Positions 21,585-33,244 of a stretch of DNA of 64,000 nt are shown here, one piece after another. The position numbers and the translations under genes were made by a program. The stretch covers positions 1-64,000 of the forward strand of contig VOQV01000005.1 in the NCBI GenBank assembly GCA_016642085.1, written 5' to 3'. The notes under the pieces were generated by a model, which was not told the DNA's origin, did no database searches, and saw only the letters and a program-made list of their open reading frames with translations. Numbering within the stretch: the first letter of the stretch is position 1; every line of letters begins with the position of its first letter. This DNA is from Pantoea sp. Brub (GTDB lineage Bacteria; Pseudomonadota; Gammaproteobacteria; Enterobacterales; Enterobacteriaceae).

Positions 21585-21917
21585 ATGAGTAATATTATTT
21601 CAGACGCATTTGCTGCAGTAAATGGTTCATCTCAAGGAAATTCTTATTCTTTAATTATTATGTTATTAATTTCTTGTGTAATTATTTATTTTATGATATT
21701 GCGTCCTCAACAAAAACGCACAAAAGAACATAAGAAATTAATGGATTCTATATCTAAAGGTGACGAAATATTAACTAGCGGAGGTTTAATTGGACGAGTA
21801 ACTAAAATAACTGAAGTTGGTTATGTTTATGTTGAATTAAATGACAATATTGAAGTAATTATTAAAATTGATTTTATATCCTCTATTTTACCAAAAGGTA
21901 CTTTAAAAACATTATAA
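21585..21917 (+). CDS. yajC: Preprotein translocase subunit YajC
   Basis: FMILRPQQKRTKEHKKLMDSISKGDEILTSGGLIGRV. Confidence 0.96.
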   Translation: MSNIISDAFAAVNGSSQGNSYSLIIMLLISCVIIYFMILRPQQKRTKEHKKLMDSISKGDEILTSGGLIGRVTKITEVGYVYVELNDNIEVIIKIDFISSILPKGTLKTL

Positions 21918-21945
21918 TTGTTTTTTAAAATAAAGAGCAATAACT

Positions 21946-23784
21946 GTGTTGAATTATCACTATTTGTGGAAATATATTTGTATATTATTTTTGATAATTG
22001 CAGGTTTTATATATGCTTTACCTAATTTATACGGTGAAAATCCTACTATTCAGATTATAAATCATGGTGATTTTGATACAAAAATTCTAAATAATATTAA
22101 AAATATATTAAAACAAAATAACATATCATATATATCTATGATATCAGAAAATAATATCATTACTATACGTTTTATTAATATTGATTTACAGCTTTATGCT
22201 AATAAATTAATAAAAAGCATTCTTAATAAAAATTATATTACTGTTTTAAATATTACACCATCTACACCTGCATGGTTAAGATATATATCTGCAAAACCAA
22301 TGAAACTTGGTTTTGATCTTCGTGGTGGCATTCATTTTTTAATAGAAGTAGATATGTATAATATTTTAAAAAAAATGCAGGATCAAAAATACACTAATAT
22401 TTTTGAAAATTTAAATAAAGATAATATTGCTTATATTAACATAGAAAAAAATCAAGATTGTAGTATAAATATTTATTTTAATAATATATTCAGTCTTGAA
22501 AAAGCTTTAAATTATTTAAAAAAAATAGACAATCAAATATTAATTAAACAACATAATAAAAATGTTTTATCTATTAATCTGACAGATAATTATATTAATA
22601 AATTAAAAGACATGGCTATTCAACAAAATGTTGTAGTATTACGTAATAGAATTAATCAACTTGGTATAGCAGAATCTTTAGTTCAACGCCAAGGATCTAA
22701 ATATATTTCAGTTAACTTACCTGGTATTCAAGATATAGCATATGCTAAAAAAATTTTAGGAACCACTGCAACATTAGAGTTTCGCTTAGTTAACAATGTT
22801 ATTAATTTTAATAAATTAGATGGAAATATACCACCTGATTCTGAATTTAGAAAAATGCAAAGTGGTAAATCTATATTAGTATATAAAGAAATTATTATGT
22901 CAGGTGATCATATTACTGATGCAGTTGCAAGTTTAGATGAATATAATAATCCTCAAGTGAATATATCATTAGATAATTCTGGAGGAATGATAATGTCTAA
23001 TTTTAGTCAAAATCATATTGGCAAATTAATAGCAACCTTATTTGTAGAATATATTAAAAATAATACAAGCAATATTAATAATTCTATGTTTATCAAACAA
23101 GAACAAATAATTAATATCGCCACTATTACAACACCACTAAATAATAATTTTCGCATTACTGGTATAAAAAACATTAAAGAAGCTAATCAATTTGCTACTT
23201 TACTTAGAGCTGGTGCTTTATTTGCTCCAATTAAAATTATTGAAGAAAAAATTGTAGGTCCTACTATGGGACAACAAAATATAAATAAAGGTTTAAATGC
23301 TTGTTTATATAGTTTAATTTTTTGTATTGTTTTTATGGTTATTGCTTATAAAAAATTCGGTTTAATTTCTATTATTGCATTAATAATAAATTTAATATTT
23401 ATAATAAGTATTATTTCTTTGCTTCCAAATATAACTTTAACTATGTCTGGTATTGCAGGAATTATATTAACATTAGCAGTAGCTATAGATGCTAATATAT
23501 TAATTAATGAGCGTATTAAAGAAGAAATACGCAATGGTAAATCTGCTTATGTAGCAATCTACACAGGATATAAAAAAGCTTTATCAAGTATAATTGATGC
23601 AAATATAACAACTGTAATTAAAATGTTTATTCTTTATATAATTGGTACTGATTTTATTAAAGGTTTTGCTATCATTAGCTCTATTGGCATAGTTACATCT
23701 ATGTTTACATCCATCATATGTACTCGTGCTATTATAAATTTAATTTATAGTAAGAATAAGTTGGTTAAAAAAATATCTATTTAG
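21946..23784 (+). CDS. secD: Protein translocase subunit SecD
   Basis: KLGFDLRGGIHFL, TMSGIAGIILTLAVAIDANILINERI; GTG start. Confidence 0.95.
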   Translation: MLNYHYLWKYICILFLIIAGFIYALPNLYGENPTIQIINHGDFDTKILNNIKNILKQNNISYISMISENNIITIRFINIDLQLYANKLIKSILNKNYITVLNITPSTPAWLRYISAKPMKLGFDLRGGIHFLIEVDMYNILKKMQDQKYTNIFENLNKDNIAYINIEKNQDCSINIYFNNIFSLEKALNYLKKIDNQILIKQHNKNVLSINLTDNYINKLKDMAIQQNVVVLRNRINQLGIAESLVQRQGSKYISVNLPGIQDIAYAKKILGTTATLEFRLVNNVINFNKLDGNIPPDSEFRKMQSGKSILVYKEIIMSGDHITDAVASLDEYNNPQVNISLDNSGGMIMSNFSQNHIGKLIATLFVEYIKNNTSNINNSMFIKQEQIINIATITTPLNNNFRITGIKNIKEANQFATLLRAGALFAPIKIIEEKIVGPTMGQQNINKGLNACLYSLIFCIVFMVIAYKKFGLISIIALIINLIFIISIISLLPNITLTMSGIAGIILTLAVAIDANILINERIKEEIRNGKSAYVAIYTGYKKALSSIIDANITTVIKMFILYIIGTDFIKGFAIISSIGIVTSMFTSIICTRAIINLIYSKNKLVKKISI

Positions 23785-23792
23785 GATTATCA

Positions 23793-24704
23793 ATGAATGA
23801 TACTAAACAATTAAATTGTAATTTGAAAATCATTGATTTTATTCAATGGAATAAAGTATCTTTTATAATATTAGAAATATTAACTATTATATCAATAATC
23901 ATCATTATATTATCTAATTTTAATTGGAGTATTGATTTTACTGGTGGATCATTAATTGAAATTCAAGTACATAAACCTATTAATATTAAATTATTACGTG
24001 ATAATCTGATTAAAAATGGATTTAGCAAAATTACAGTTCAACATTTTGGCAGTAGTCAAAACTTACTTATTAAAACAAAACTATTATCAATATCAATAAG
24101 AAAACAATTACTTGACCAAATAAAATTAATAATCAATAAACAAAAAAAACAAAAAATTCAAATTAGCCGTATTGAATCTGTTGGACCTAGTATAAGTCTT
24201 GACTTTATACAAAATAGTATTTTTGCTTTGTTATTATCTATAGTTATACTTTTTATTTACATAGGATTTCGTTTTAAATGGAATATTGCATGTGGTTTAA
24301 TAATTGCATTAATTCATGATTTAATTATTACTTGTGGATTTTTATCATTTTATAACATTGAAATTGATTCAACAATTATTGCATCTTTAATGTCTATAAT
24401 TGGTTATTCTCTTAACGATAAAATTATCATTTCTGATCGTGTTCGTGAAAACTGCAATCAATATATAAATTTTCCAATACGTGATATTATAAATATTTCA
24501 TTAACTCAAACATTGCAACGGACTTTAATGACTTCTTTTACATCTTTAGTAATAGTTTTAATATTATGTATATTTGGTGGAAATGTGTTAAAAGGATTTT
24601 CATTAACTATGTTAGTTGGAATAATTATAGGCACTATATCATCAATTTATGTATCTTTACCAATAGCATTCAAAATACATACTTATAAAAATATTTATTA
24701 TTAA
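23793..24704 (+). CDS. secF: Protein translocase subunit SecF
   Basis: NWSIDFTGGSLIEIQ, IGYSLNDKIIISDRVREN, TLQRTLMTSFTSL. Confidence 0.95.
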   Translation: MNDTKQLNCNLKIIDFIQWNKVSFIILEILTIISIIIIILSNFNWSIDFTGGSLIEIQVHKPINIKLLRDNLIKNGFSKITVQHFGSSQNLLIKTKLLSISIRKQLLDQIKLIINKQKKQKIQISRIESVGPSISLDFIQNSIFALLLSIVILFIYIGFRFKWNIACGLIIALIHDLIITCGFLSFYNIEIDSTIIASLMSIIGYSLNDKIIISDRVRENCNQYINFPIRDIINISLTQTLQRTLMTSFTSLVIVLILCIFGGNVLKGFSLTMLVGIIIGTISSIYVSLPIAFKIHTYKNIYY

Positions 24705-24952
24705 TTATTATAACTCATGCATACTTAAATATATTCTGATTGTCTTTAATAAAAGGATGAATATCAATATATTTATATTATTACACATAGCAATTCAATT
24801 AGCAATGCATTACAAATAATAGTATTATTATATTATATAATACAAACTATTATAGTTATAGTAAATAATAAGTTAATAATTATCATAAATATTAAAATAT
24901 TTTCTATAAGCGTGGTTTTTATGATTTGTAGAGATTAATTGTTGGAGAAAAT

Positions 24953-26074
24953 ATGATTGATCAAATCTATATGTCACGTGCATTAAAAATAGCACAAAGA
25001 GGTTATTTCACTACAACCCCTAATCCAAATGTAGGTTGTGTAATTGTAAAAAATAATATAATCATAGGAGAAGGTTGGCATAAGTGTAAAGGTATGCCTC
25101 ATGCAGAAATATATGCACTACGCAATGCTGGAAGTGAAGCTTATGGATCTACAGTTTATGTAACTCTAGAACCTTGTAATTATTATGGTTTTACCCCACC
25201 GTGTTGTGATGCATTAATTAATGCTGGTGTTAATCGCGTCGTAATTGCTGTAGAAGATCCTAATCCTAAAGTAACAGGATTAGGAATTGCCAAATTAAAA
25301 AAAGCTGGCATTAATATTTCTATTGGTTTAATGAGTAATGAAAGTGAAAACCTTAACAAAGGTTTTTTTAAAAGGATGCGTACTGGCTATCCTTGGTTAA
25401 ATTTAAAATTAGGCATGTCTTTAGATGGCCGCATTGCTATAAAAAATGGTCAGAGCAAATGGATTACTTCTAGTAATTCACGTAGAGATGTTCAATCATA
25501 TCGTGCAAAAAGTTCAGCGATATTGAGCAGTAGTAATACTATATTAATAGATAATCCTTCTCTTACTGTTCGTTGGTCAGAATTAAATTACAATAATTCA
25601 TTAATACTAGATAAAAATTTATTACGTCAACCAATTAGAATTATTATAGATACAAAAAATCAGATTACTCCTCAACATAGAATTATATTACAACCTGGCA
25701 AAATATGGTTAATGCGTAAAATTAAGGATAATCGCAAATGGCCTGATAATGTAACTCAAATAATAGGACCTATGAAAGGTGATTATATTGATTTATCGAA
25801 AATGTTATTATTATTAGGAAAATATCAGATTAACGACATTTTAGTTGAAGCTGGTTCTACATTAGCTGGTTGTTTAATTAAAGATAATTTGTTAGATGAA
25901 TTAACCATATATCTTTCTCCTAAAATATTAGGTCACGAATCTCTTGCAGTATTTAAATTATTTCATTTAAATAATATTGCTAACGCACCAGAATATTTAT
26001 TTCAAGATATGCAGAAAATTGGTGATGATATACGATTAACTTTAAAACCTAAATCCAAAATAGATTATTTATAA
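24953..26074 (+). CDS. ribD: Bifunctional riboflavin deaminase/reductase
   Basis: PNPNVGCVIVKNN, HAEIYAL, TLEPCNYYGFTPPCCDALI, LDGRIA. Confidence 0.96.
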   Translation: MIDQIYMSRALKIAQRGYFTTTPNPNVGCVIVKNNIIIGEGWHKCKGMPHAEIYALRNAGSEAYGSTVYVTLEPCNYYGFTPPCCDALINAGVNRVVIAVEDPNPKVTGLGIAKLKKAGINISIGLMSNESENLNKGFFKRMRTGYPWLNLKLGMSLDGRIAIKNGQSKWITSSNSRRDVQSYRAKSSAILSSSNTILIDNPSLTVRWSELNYNNSLILDKNLLRQPIRIIIDTKNQITPQHRIILQPGKIWLMRKIKDNRKWPDNVTQIIGPMKGDYIDLSKMLLLLGKYQINDILVEAGSTLAGCLIKDNLLDELTIYLSPKILGHESLAVFKLFHLNNIANAPEYLFQDMQKIGDDIRLTLKPKSKIDYL

Positions 26075-26108
26075 TAAATATAATATATAAAATAAAAAAA
26101 GGAAAGAG

Positions 26109-26579
26109 ATGAAAATTATAGAAGCAAATGTTTTAACACCAAAAGCCACTATTGCTATAGTGATAGCACGTTTTAATAATTTTATAAATAAACATCTCTT
26201 AGATGGTGCAATATCAGTTTTAAAACGTATAGGTCAAGTAAATGACGATAATATTACAATTATTTGGATACCAGGTGCTTATGAAATACCTTTAACAATA
26301 TCAGCATTAATAACAACTAAAAAATATGATGCCGTAATTGCTTTAGGAACAATTATTCGTGGAAATACTAATCATTTTGAATATATAGCAAATGAAGTGA
26401 GTTCTGGAATTTCAAAAATTGTAATGGATCATACTATTCCTATTGCTTTTGGTTTATTAACTACTGATAATATAGAACAAGCTATTGAACGTGCTGGAAC
26501 TAAAATAGGGAATAAAGGTGCTGAAGCAGCATTAACTGTTCTTGAAATGATCAATGTATTAAAAATATTGAAAAATTAA
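26109..26579 (+). CDS. ribH: 6,7-dimethyl-8-ribityllumazine synthase
   Basis: [44 protein letters not shown]. Confidence 0.96.
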   Translation: MKIIEANVLTPKATIAIVIARFNNFINKHLLDGAISVLKRIGQVNDDNITIIWIPGAYEIPLTISALITTKKYDAVIALGTIIRGNTNHFEYIANEVSSGISKIVMDHTIPIAFGLLTTDNIEQAIERAGTKIGNKGAEAALTVLEMINVLKILKN

Positions 26580-26597
26580 TTTTATAAAGAGATTTTT

Positions 26598-27020
26598 TTG
26601 GTGAAAATGATAGCTCGTCGTCGTGCTCGTGAATGTGCTGTACAAGTTCTTTATTCTGTACAATTATCTAAAAATAATATTTTTGATGTAATATCTTTAT
26701 TTGTACAAGAACATAATGTTATAGACGTAGATATGAATTATTTTCATGAAATATTATTAGGAGTTACAAATAATGATAATTATTTAGATAATCTAATAAA
26801 ACCTTATTTATCTTGTCATTTTAAAGAAATAGGGTACATTGAAAAAGCTATACTTCGCATTGCTTTATATGAATTAACTCAACATAGAGATATTCCCTAT
26901 AAAGTAGCAATTAATGAAAGTATTGAATTAGCAAAAACTTTTTGCGGAAAAGATAGCCATAAATTTATTAATGGAGTCTTAGATAAAGCTGGTTCTCAAA
27001 TTAGACCTAATCGCAAATAA
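26598..27020 (+). CDS. nusB: Transcription antitermination factor NusB (start among TTG/GTG/ATG uncertain)
   Basis: [48 protein letters not shown]. Confidence 0.95.
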   Translation: MVKMIARRRARECAVQVLYSVQLSKNNIFDVISLFVQEHNVIDVDMNYFHEILLGVTNNDNYLDNLIKPYLSCHFKEIGYIEKAILRIALYELTQHRDIPYKVAINESIELAKTFCGKDSHKFINGVLDKAGSQIRPNRK

Positions 27021-27043
27021 TAATATTAAATTAAATTATAAAT

Positions 27044-28039
27044 ATGATTATAGATGAATTTGAAATTATTAATAATTTTTTTAATTTTAAAATTAAAAAA
27101 TATCAAAAAAATTTAAAATTAGGTATTGGAGATGATTGTGCATTAATAGATATACCTAAAGGACATTTATTAGCAACAAGTACTGATACTTTAATATCTA
27201 ATATTCATTTTTTTAATGATATAAATCCTATTGATTTAGCTTATAAAGCAGTTGCAGTAAATCTGAGTGATCTTGCTGCTATGGGTGCAGAACCATATTG
27301 GATTACATTGTCAATTACTTTGCCTAAAATAGAAAAATTATGGTTAAAAAAATTTACTTCAAGCTTCTTTGAAATATTAAATATTTATAATATGCAACTA
27401 ATTGGTGGAGATACAAATCGCGGACCACTGAGTCTAACATTAAATATTTTTGGTACCATTCCAAAAGGTTTACAAATAACACGTTCAGGAGCAAAAGTTG
27501 GTGATTTAATTTATGTTACTGGAAATTTAGGGAATAGTGCAGCTGGTTTTAATTTGCTTAAAAACAAATTAAATATTAATAATTCTATGTTGTATAAATT
27601 TTTAATTAATAGTCATTTACGACCAATACCACGCATTTTAGAAGGAAAAGCACTACGATCGATTGCTTCTGCATCTATTGATATTTCAGATGGTTTAATT
27701 TCTGATTTGCATCACATATTATCACACAGTAATTGTGGGGCAAACATTGATTTAAATAATATTCCTTTGTCTACTTATTTAACAGATAACTTTGAAGAGA
27801 ATCAAATTTTAGATTGGGCATTAAATGGAGGTGAAGACTATGAATTATGTTTTACTATACCTAAAAATAATAAATCTAAACTAGATGCAAAATTTAATAA
27901 ATATAATTTTAATTATACTTGCATAGGAACAATATTACCTAAATCATATGGTTTAAATTTTTTTAAGAATGGTAAATTAGTACAATTACATAATCGAGGC
28001 TTTAATCATTTTAATCATCATTTTACTAATATTAATTAA
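27044..28039 (+). CDS. thiL: Thiamine-monophosphate kinase
   Basis: IGDDCALIDIP, VNLSDLAAMGAEPYWITLS, GGDTNRGPLSL, DISDGL. Confidence 0.96.
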   Translation: MIIDEFEIINNFFNFKIKKYQKNLKLGIGDDCALIDIPKGHLLATSTDTLISNIHFFNDINPIDLAYKAVAVNLSDLAAMGAEPYWITLSITLPKIEKLWLKKFTSSFFEILNIYNMQLIGGDTNRGPLSLTLNIFGTIPKGLQITRSGAKVGDLIYVTGNLGNSAAGFNLLKNKLNINNSMLYKFLINSHLRPIPRILEGKALRSIASASIDISDGLISDLHHILSHSNCGANIDLNNIPLSTYLTDNFEENQILDWALNGGEDYELCFTIPKNNKSKLDAKFNKYNFNYTCIGTILPKSYGLNFFKNGKLVQLHNRGFNHFNHHFTNIN

Positions 28040-28073
28040 CATTGCTTAATAATTCAAGTAATAATATGTATAA

Positions 28074-29957
28074 TTATTTTTTTAACCATTTGATAATTTG
28101 ATATTTAATACCTATAGCATCTAGCTTGTAGTCTTCTCTTATTTCATTTTGCATACCTTGGGGAATAAACTCATCTGGAAGTCCAATATTTAATACTAAT
28201 ATATTTAATTTTTTAAACATTATAAATTCATTAACGCCACTGCCAGCTCCTCCTTTAATTGCACCTTCTTCTAAAGTAATTAAAAATTTATGTTTTGTAG
28301 ATAAGTTTATAATCAACTCTTCATCTAAAGGTTTAACAAAACGCATATCAGCCAAAGTAGCATTAAGAATATTAGCAACGGTATAAGCCTCTGATAACAG
28401 TGTGCCAAAATTAAGAATAGCTATTTTAATACCATGACGCTTAATTATACCTTTACCTAAAGGTAAATTTTGTAGAGAATCATTTGTTGATACACCTAGA
28501 CCATTGCCACGAGGATAACGCACGGCACTTGGACCATATTTATAATTATACCCAGTATAAAGCATATTACGACATTCATTTTCATCACTTGGTGTCATAA
28601 TTACTATATTAGGTATACAACGTAAATATGAAATATCAAAAGAACCTTGATGAGTTGGACCATCAGCTCCTACAATACCACCTCGATCTATAGCAAAAAG
28701 TACAGGTAATTTTGGAATAGCTACATCATGAATGACTTGATCATATGCACGTTGTAAAAAAGTAGAATAAATTGCTACTATAGGTTTATAGCCACCAATA
28801 GCTATACCTGCAGCAAAAGTTACTGCATGTTGTTCGGCAATTGCAACATCAAAGTATTGATGAGGATATTTTTGAGAAAAATTAACCATTCCAGAACCCT
28901 CTTTCATAGCAGGTGTAATAGCTATTAATTTAGGATCCTTAGCAGCCATTTCACATAACCAATTACCAAAAATTTCTGAATAACTAAGTTTTGATGTTTT
29001 ATTTTTTGTTAAATGACCAGTGCTTAAACTAAATTTAGGGACTGAATGCCAAGTAATAGGATCTAATTCAGCAGGTTGATATCCTTTACCTTTTTTTGTA
29101 ATTATATGTAATAGCTGCGGACCTTTTAATTGACGCATATTTTTTAATGTATTAATTAATGTTGTAATATTATGTCCATCAATAGGTCCTATGTAATTAA
29201 AACCTAATTCTTTAAAAAAAATTCCTGGTACTAGCAGATTTTTTAAATGTGCTTCGATGCCTTTTATGATTTTTTTTACAGAAGAAAATTTATTTAAAAT
29301 ACGTTTGCTATTTTCACGCAATTTAGAATACGTTTGACCTGATAAAATTTGAGCTAAATTATTTCTAATTGCACCAACATTTTTTGATATAGACATATCA
29401 TTATCATTCAATATAACTAATATATTTGGTTTGATATCTCCTGCATGATTCATGGCTTCAAATGCCATACCAGCAGTAATGGCTCCATCTCCAATGATAC
29501 AAACTATATGACGTTCATTATTTTCACGTTCAGTTGTTACAGCTATACCAAGACCTGCACTAATGGAAGTAGAAGAATGACCTACACTTACAACATCGTA
29601 TTCACTTTCATCACGATATGGAAATGAATGTAAACCATTTTTTTTACGTATTGTATTAATTAAATCACGACGTCCTGTCAAAATTTTATGAGGATATGCT
29701 TGATGTCCCACATCCCATATTAAATAATCTAAAGGAGTCTTATAAACGTAATGTAATGCAACTGTTAATTCAACTACTCCTAAACCTGATGCAAAGTGTC
29801 CACTGGACTTACTAACGCTATCTAATAAATATTCACGTAGTTCTTTACACAGATCAGATAATATATGCTCAGGTAATAAACGAAGTTGTTCTGTTGAATT
29901 AATTAAAGATAATATTGGATATTTTAAATTATTAAAAATCATGCAGTACTCATACAA
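28074..29957 (-). CDS. dxs: 1-deoxy-D-xylulose-5-phosphate synthase (start possibly 29942)
   Basis: TDP-binding [39 protein letters not shown]. Confidence 0.97.
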   Translation of the reverse strand: MYEYCMIFNNLKYPILSLINSTEQLRLLPEHILSDLCKELREYLLDSVSKSSGHFASGLGVVELTVALHYVYKTPLDYLIWDVGHQAYPHKILTGRRDLINTIRKKNGLHSFPYRDESEYDVVSVGHSSTSISAGLGIAVTTERENNERHIVCIIGDGAITAGMAFEAMNHAGDIKPNILVILNDNDMSISKNVGAIRNNLAQILSGQTYSKLRENSKRILNKFSSVKKIIKGIEAHLKNLLVPGIFFKELGFNYIGPIDGHNITTLINTLKNMRQLKGPQLLHIITKKGKGYQPAELDPITWHSVPKFSLSTGHLTKNKTSKLSYSEIFGNWLCEMAAKDPKLIAITPAMKEGSGMVNFSQKYPHQYFDVAIAEQHAVTFAAGIAIGGYKPIVAIYSTFLQRAYDQVIHDVAIPKLPVLFAIDRGGIVGADGPTHQGSFDISYLRCIPNIVIMTPSDENECRNMLYTGYNYKYGPSAVRYPRGNGLGVSTNDSLQNLPLGKGIIKRHGIKIAILNFGTLLSEAYTVANILNATLADMRFVKPLDEELIINLSTKHKFLITLEEGAIKGGAGSGVNEFIMFKKLNILVLNIGLPDEFIPQGMQNEIREDYKLDAIGIKYQIIKWLKK

Positions 29958-30234
29958 TTATCTATTTCTTAAAATTATAGAGAATAATAAATCATATATA
30001 ATATATATTTATTATTTATAATAATATTAATTTTTACAGTAAATGCGTTTGTTAATTTACTGATATTTTTGATATTATATACAAGTATTTTATAATAAAA
30101 ACTTTTTTATATTATAGTTAAGATGCTTTTTAAATAAAAAAAGATAACATATAACTTATTTATTTACAAACAATACATTATTTATATAAGCTATATCATA
30201 TATATCATACTATATATGATATATAGCATAATGA

Positions 30235-30530
30235 AATAATTTTTTATCTAAAAAAATAACAATAATATTAACAAAAATAATAACTATATCATCGCTAGGT
30301 TATAATGATATTATTTTAGATATTTGTGCTCCTAATGAACGAAAAGCAAAACCTTTGCAAATAAATTCAAAAAAATTAAATTTATGCCTTTTTATTATTT
30401 AGATACTAAATTTAAACAATTAGATCAAAATATAAATTGGCTTTTATATTGTAATAATGGTACAACGAGCAAATTACATTTATATTTAATTGAAAAAAGT
30501 TTTAATCATGTAAAGATTTATGAATCATAA
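30235..30530 (+). pseudogene. thiI: Degenerate C-terminal (rhodanese-domain) remnant of thiI
   Basis: Frame A: ...GYNDIILDICAPNERKAKPLQINSKKLNL; after a frame change, frame B (30384/30387-30530): (M)PFYYLDTKFKQLDQNINWLLYCNNGTTSKLHLYLIEKSFNHVKIYES*, matching the ThiI C-terminus; sits between dxs and yajR with the E. coli orientation. Confidence 0.85.
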
Positions 30531-30547
30531 TGATAAAAAAAATAAAA

Positions 30548-31918
30548 TCATTGTTTAGAACTTAAATTAAGAAGCATGTGTTCCAAATTTCTTTTGTTAA
30601 AATATTTTTTGTCAATTTTAATATATGCACTTTTTTCTTTCAATACAATAATTACATCTGACACTCCAGATTGTCTTTTAATATATTTTTCTAAATCTTT
30701 GATATTTAATAATGATTCATTTAATGTAATACGTATACTATGCAAATAAAGTGGTTCTTTTATTGTTAAGCTAATCAATAACCAAACAATTGCGCAAATA
30801 ATACCTAATAAAAATACCATTTGAATACCGTATTTACTAAATATCCATCCACTTATAGCACTACCACAAGCTACTCCAAAAAATTGACTAGTAGAATAAC
30901 AACTTATAGCAGTACCTTTATATCCTATAGGCGCTTCTTTACTAATTAATGAAGGTATTAAAGCCTCTAATAAATTGAATGCACAAAAAAATATTTGTAT
31001 ACCAATTAATAATATCCAAAAATTATTGAATAAATTTAATGATAATATCATTGACAACAATATACCTAATATAGAAGTTATAAATGTATATTTTATGCAT
31101 TGTTTTTCTTCAGACAAAATTATAAATGGAATTGCAATAACAAAAGAAATAAATATGATTATCAAATAAACTTTCCAATGATCTGATGGTAATAATCCAA
31201 TTTTTTCAAGTTTATTCGGTAAAGTAATAAAAATAGACATTAATAAAGCATGCAAAAAAAAGATGCTAATATTTAATTTAATTAATTTTAAGTTAGTTAT
31301 GACTTGATAAAAACTATCTTTTAAAAAATTAGTTTCACGATTTATAATTTGATTGTGTTCTTTTGGTACAAAAAATATCATGATAATTATGGATGATATA
31401 CTGAACAGTACTATACTCCAAAATAAAACATTAATACCAAGTATAGAAGTTATAATTGGACTAACTATTATAGAAATTGCAAAAGCAATTGCAAAATTAA
31501 TGCCAATGAGTGCCATTGCCTTGCTTAAATGTTGTTCTCTTATTAAATCAGTTAATAAAGCAATCATAACAGAACTAATAGCACCACATCCTTGTAATGC
31601 ACGACCTATTATAACTGCCCATATAGAATGCTGCGTAGCAGAAATAATACTACCTATAGTTAATAAAATTAAACCAATTAAAATTATTGGTTTACGACCA
31701 ATACGATCAGATATTAAACCAAATGGAATTTGAAAAATAGATTGCATTAATCCGTAAATACCAATTGCTATACCAATCAAAACTTTATTTGCCCCATTTA
31801 ATTTCATTCCATAAGTAGTAAGTGCAGGTAACATAGAAAACATTCCTAGCATGCGTAGAGAAAAAATAAGACTTAAAGTCCAAATAGTTCGTAATTCTCT
31901 TGAATTAAATTTGTTCAT
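30548..31918 (-). CDS. yajR: MFS transporter with C-terminal YAM domain (YajR)
   Basis: MFS motif GLISDRIGRKPII; C-terminal ferredoxin-like extension; adjacent to cyoE. Confidence 0.9.
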   Translation of the reverse strand: MNKFNSRELRTIWTLSLIFSLRMLGMFSMLPALTTYGMKLNGANKVLIGIAIGIYGLMQSIFQIPFGLISDRIGRKPIILIGLILLTIGSIISATQHSIWAVIIGRALQGCGAISSVMIALLTDLIREQHLSKAMALIGINFAIAFAISIIVSPIITSILGINVLFWSIVLFSISSIIIMIFFVPKEHNQIINRETNFLKDSFYQVITNLKLIKLNISIFFLHALLMSIFITLPNKLEKIGLLPSDHWKVYLIIIFISFVIAIPFIILSEEKQCIKYTFITSILGILLSMILSLNLFNNFWILLIGIQIFFCAFNLLEALIPSLISKEAPIGYKGTAISCYSTSQFFGVACGSAISGWIFSKYGIQMVFLLGIICAIVWLLISLTIKEPLYLHSIRITLNESLLNIKDLEKYIKRQSGVSDVIIVLKEKSAYIKIDKKYFNKRNLEHMLLNLSSKQ

Positions 31919-32060
31919 CTTACTCTCTGGTTATATATATCATTAAATTGTATTTAAATTATTATGCTTAGTTAAGATTAACATTAACATTATGATTTTT
32001 ATATAAAATTTTAATATATATAATAATCAAATTGGTTTTTTCTTACTGTAAGAAAAAAAA

Positions 32061-32915
32061 TTAATTAGAATCTAATGACATCATTAAACTTAATGTAGTA
32101 ATAACTAGTATTGAAACTATAAATACTTTTTTTGCCCAAACTTGATTATTTGAAGTTTTATATCCTAATAATGATATACTTAACCAAAATAAATTAATTA
32201 ATAAAGAAACTATCAAAAAAATATATCCTGTATATCCAGTTAAAGTTAACATGAAAGTCATAACTATAAATGCTAGAATATAAAAAATTATATGATTTTT
32301 TGCTACATGTATCCCTTTTACTAATGGTAACAATGGAATATTTGCTGTTTGATAGTCTTTAACAAATAATATTGCAATAGCATAGGAATGAGGAATTTGC
32401 CATATACTAAACATTATAAATAATATAAATACACAAATATCAATTTTATTAGTTACTGCACAATAACCAATAATAGGAGGTACAGCACCAGAAAAACTAC
32501 CAACTATAGTACTATAGATCGAATAACGTTTCATATATGCGCTATATATAAAAACATATATAATAAAACCTAAAAAAGCTAAACATGCAGACAAAAAATT
32601 AATTTTAGTAAGTAATATGTAAAACCCTAAAATAGCTAATATTGATGCATACATAATACTCAATTTTATTGAAATTAAACCTTTGACTAAAACACGATTT
32701 TTAGTCCTTTCCATTTTTCTATCTATATCACGATCTATAATATTATTTAAAATACAACTTGATGCAATTACTAATGCTACACTTAATAATAAATTAATGA
32801 CAAACATGTAATTAATAATTTTATCTTTTGAAGCTAAAAAATAACCTCCAATAACAGATATTAAATTTCCTAGAATAATCCTTAATTTTATTAATTCTAA
32901 ATATTTTTTAAACAT
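32061..32915 (-). CDS. cyoE: Protoheme IX farnesyltransferase
   Basis: UbiA-family NNIIDRDIDRKMERTKNR; last gene of cyo operon. Confidence 0.95.
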   Translation of the reverse strand: MFKKYLELIKLRIILGNLISVIGGYFLASKDKIINYMFVINLLLSVALVIASSCILNNIIDRDIDRKMERTKNRVLVKGLISIKLSIMYASILAILGFYILLTKINFLSACLAFLGFIIYVFIYSAYMKRYSIYSTIVGSFSGAVPPIIGYCAVTNKIDICVFILFIMFSIWQIPHSYAIAILFVKDYQTANIPLLPLVKGIHVAKNHIIFYILAFIVMTFMLTLTGYTGYIFLIVSLLINLFWLSISLLGYKTSNNQVWAKKVFIVSILVITTLSLMMSLDSN

Positions 32916-33244
32916 TAGTGACTGATCATATTATAATTTAAATGCCACATGATCCATAATGAACCTGAAATAATAATAAAAATAATTATCATTGCAAATA
33001 TGATAGTTATCATATTCCATCCTTGTTCAGATTTAGTATTTAAATGCAAAAAACAAAATAAATGTACCAATATTTGAGATACTGCACAAATTAAAACTAT
33101 AATACTAATTATAGTTGTGGATACATTATGCAGTATTACAATGCCAAATGAAATAATGGTCAAAATTACAGAAAGAATAAAACCAATTAAATATAAATTG
33201 GTTTTTGTTTGTGATGTATCATTTTTTTCGATAAAATGATTCAT
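32915..33244 (-). CDS. cyoD: Cytochrome bo3 oxidase subunit IV
   Basis: [14 protein letters not shown]... start at 33244 (longer 33310 ORF start overlaps cyoC); 3 TM; operon position. Confidence 0.92.
   Translation of the reverse strand: MNHFIEKNDTSQTKTNLYLIGFILSVILTIISFGIVILHNVSTTIISIIVLICAVSQILVHLFCFLHLNTKSEQGWNMITIIFAMIIIFIIISGSLWIMWHLNYNMISH

Noticed and set aside
30181-30235. AT-rich near-palindrome gctatatcatatata...tatatatgatatatagc
   Set aside because: Imperfect arms of simple TA-rich sequence; expected by chance in this composition.
30975-31733. ORFs of 64 and 126 aa (+) inside yajR
   Set aside because: Antisense to a membrane-protein gene; typical shadow ORFs.
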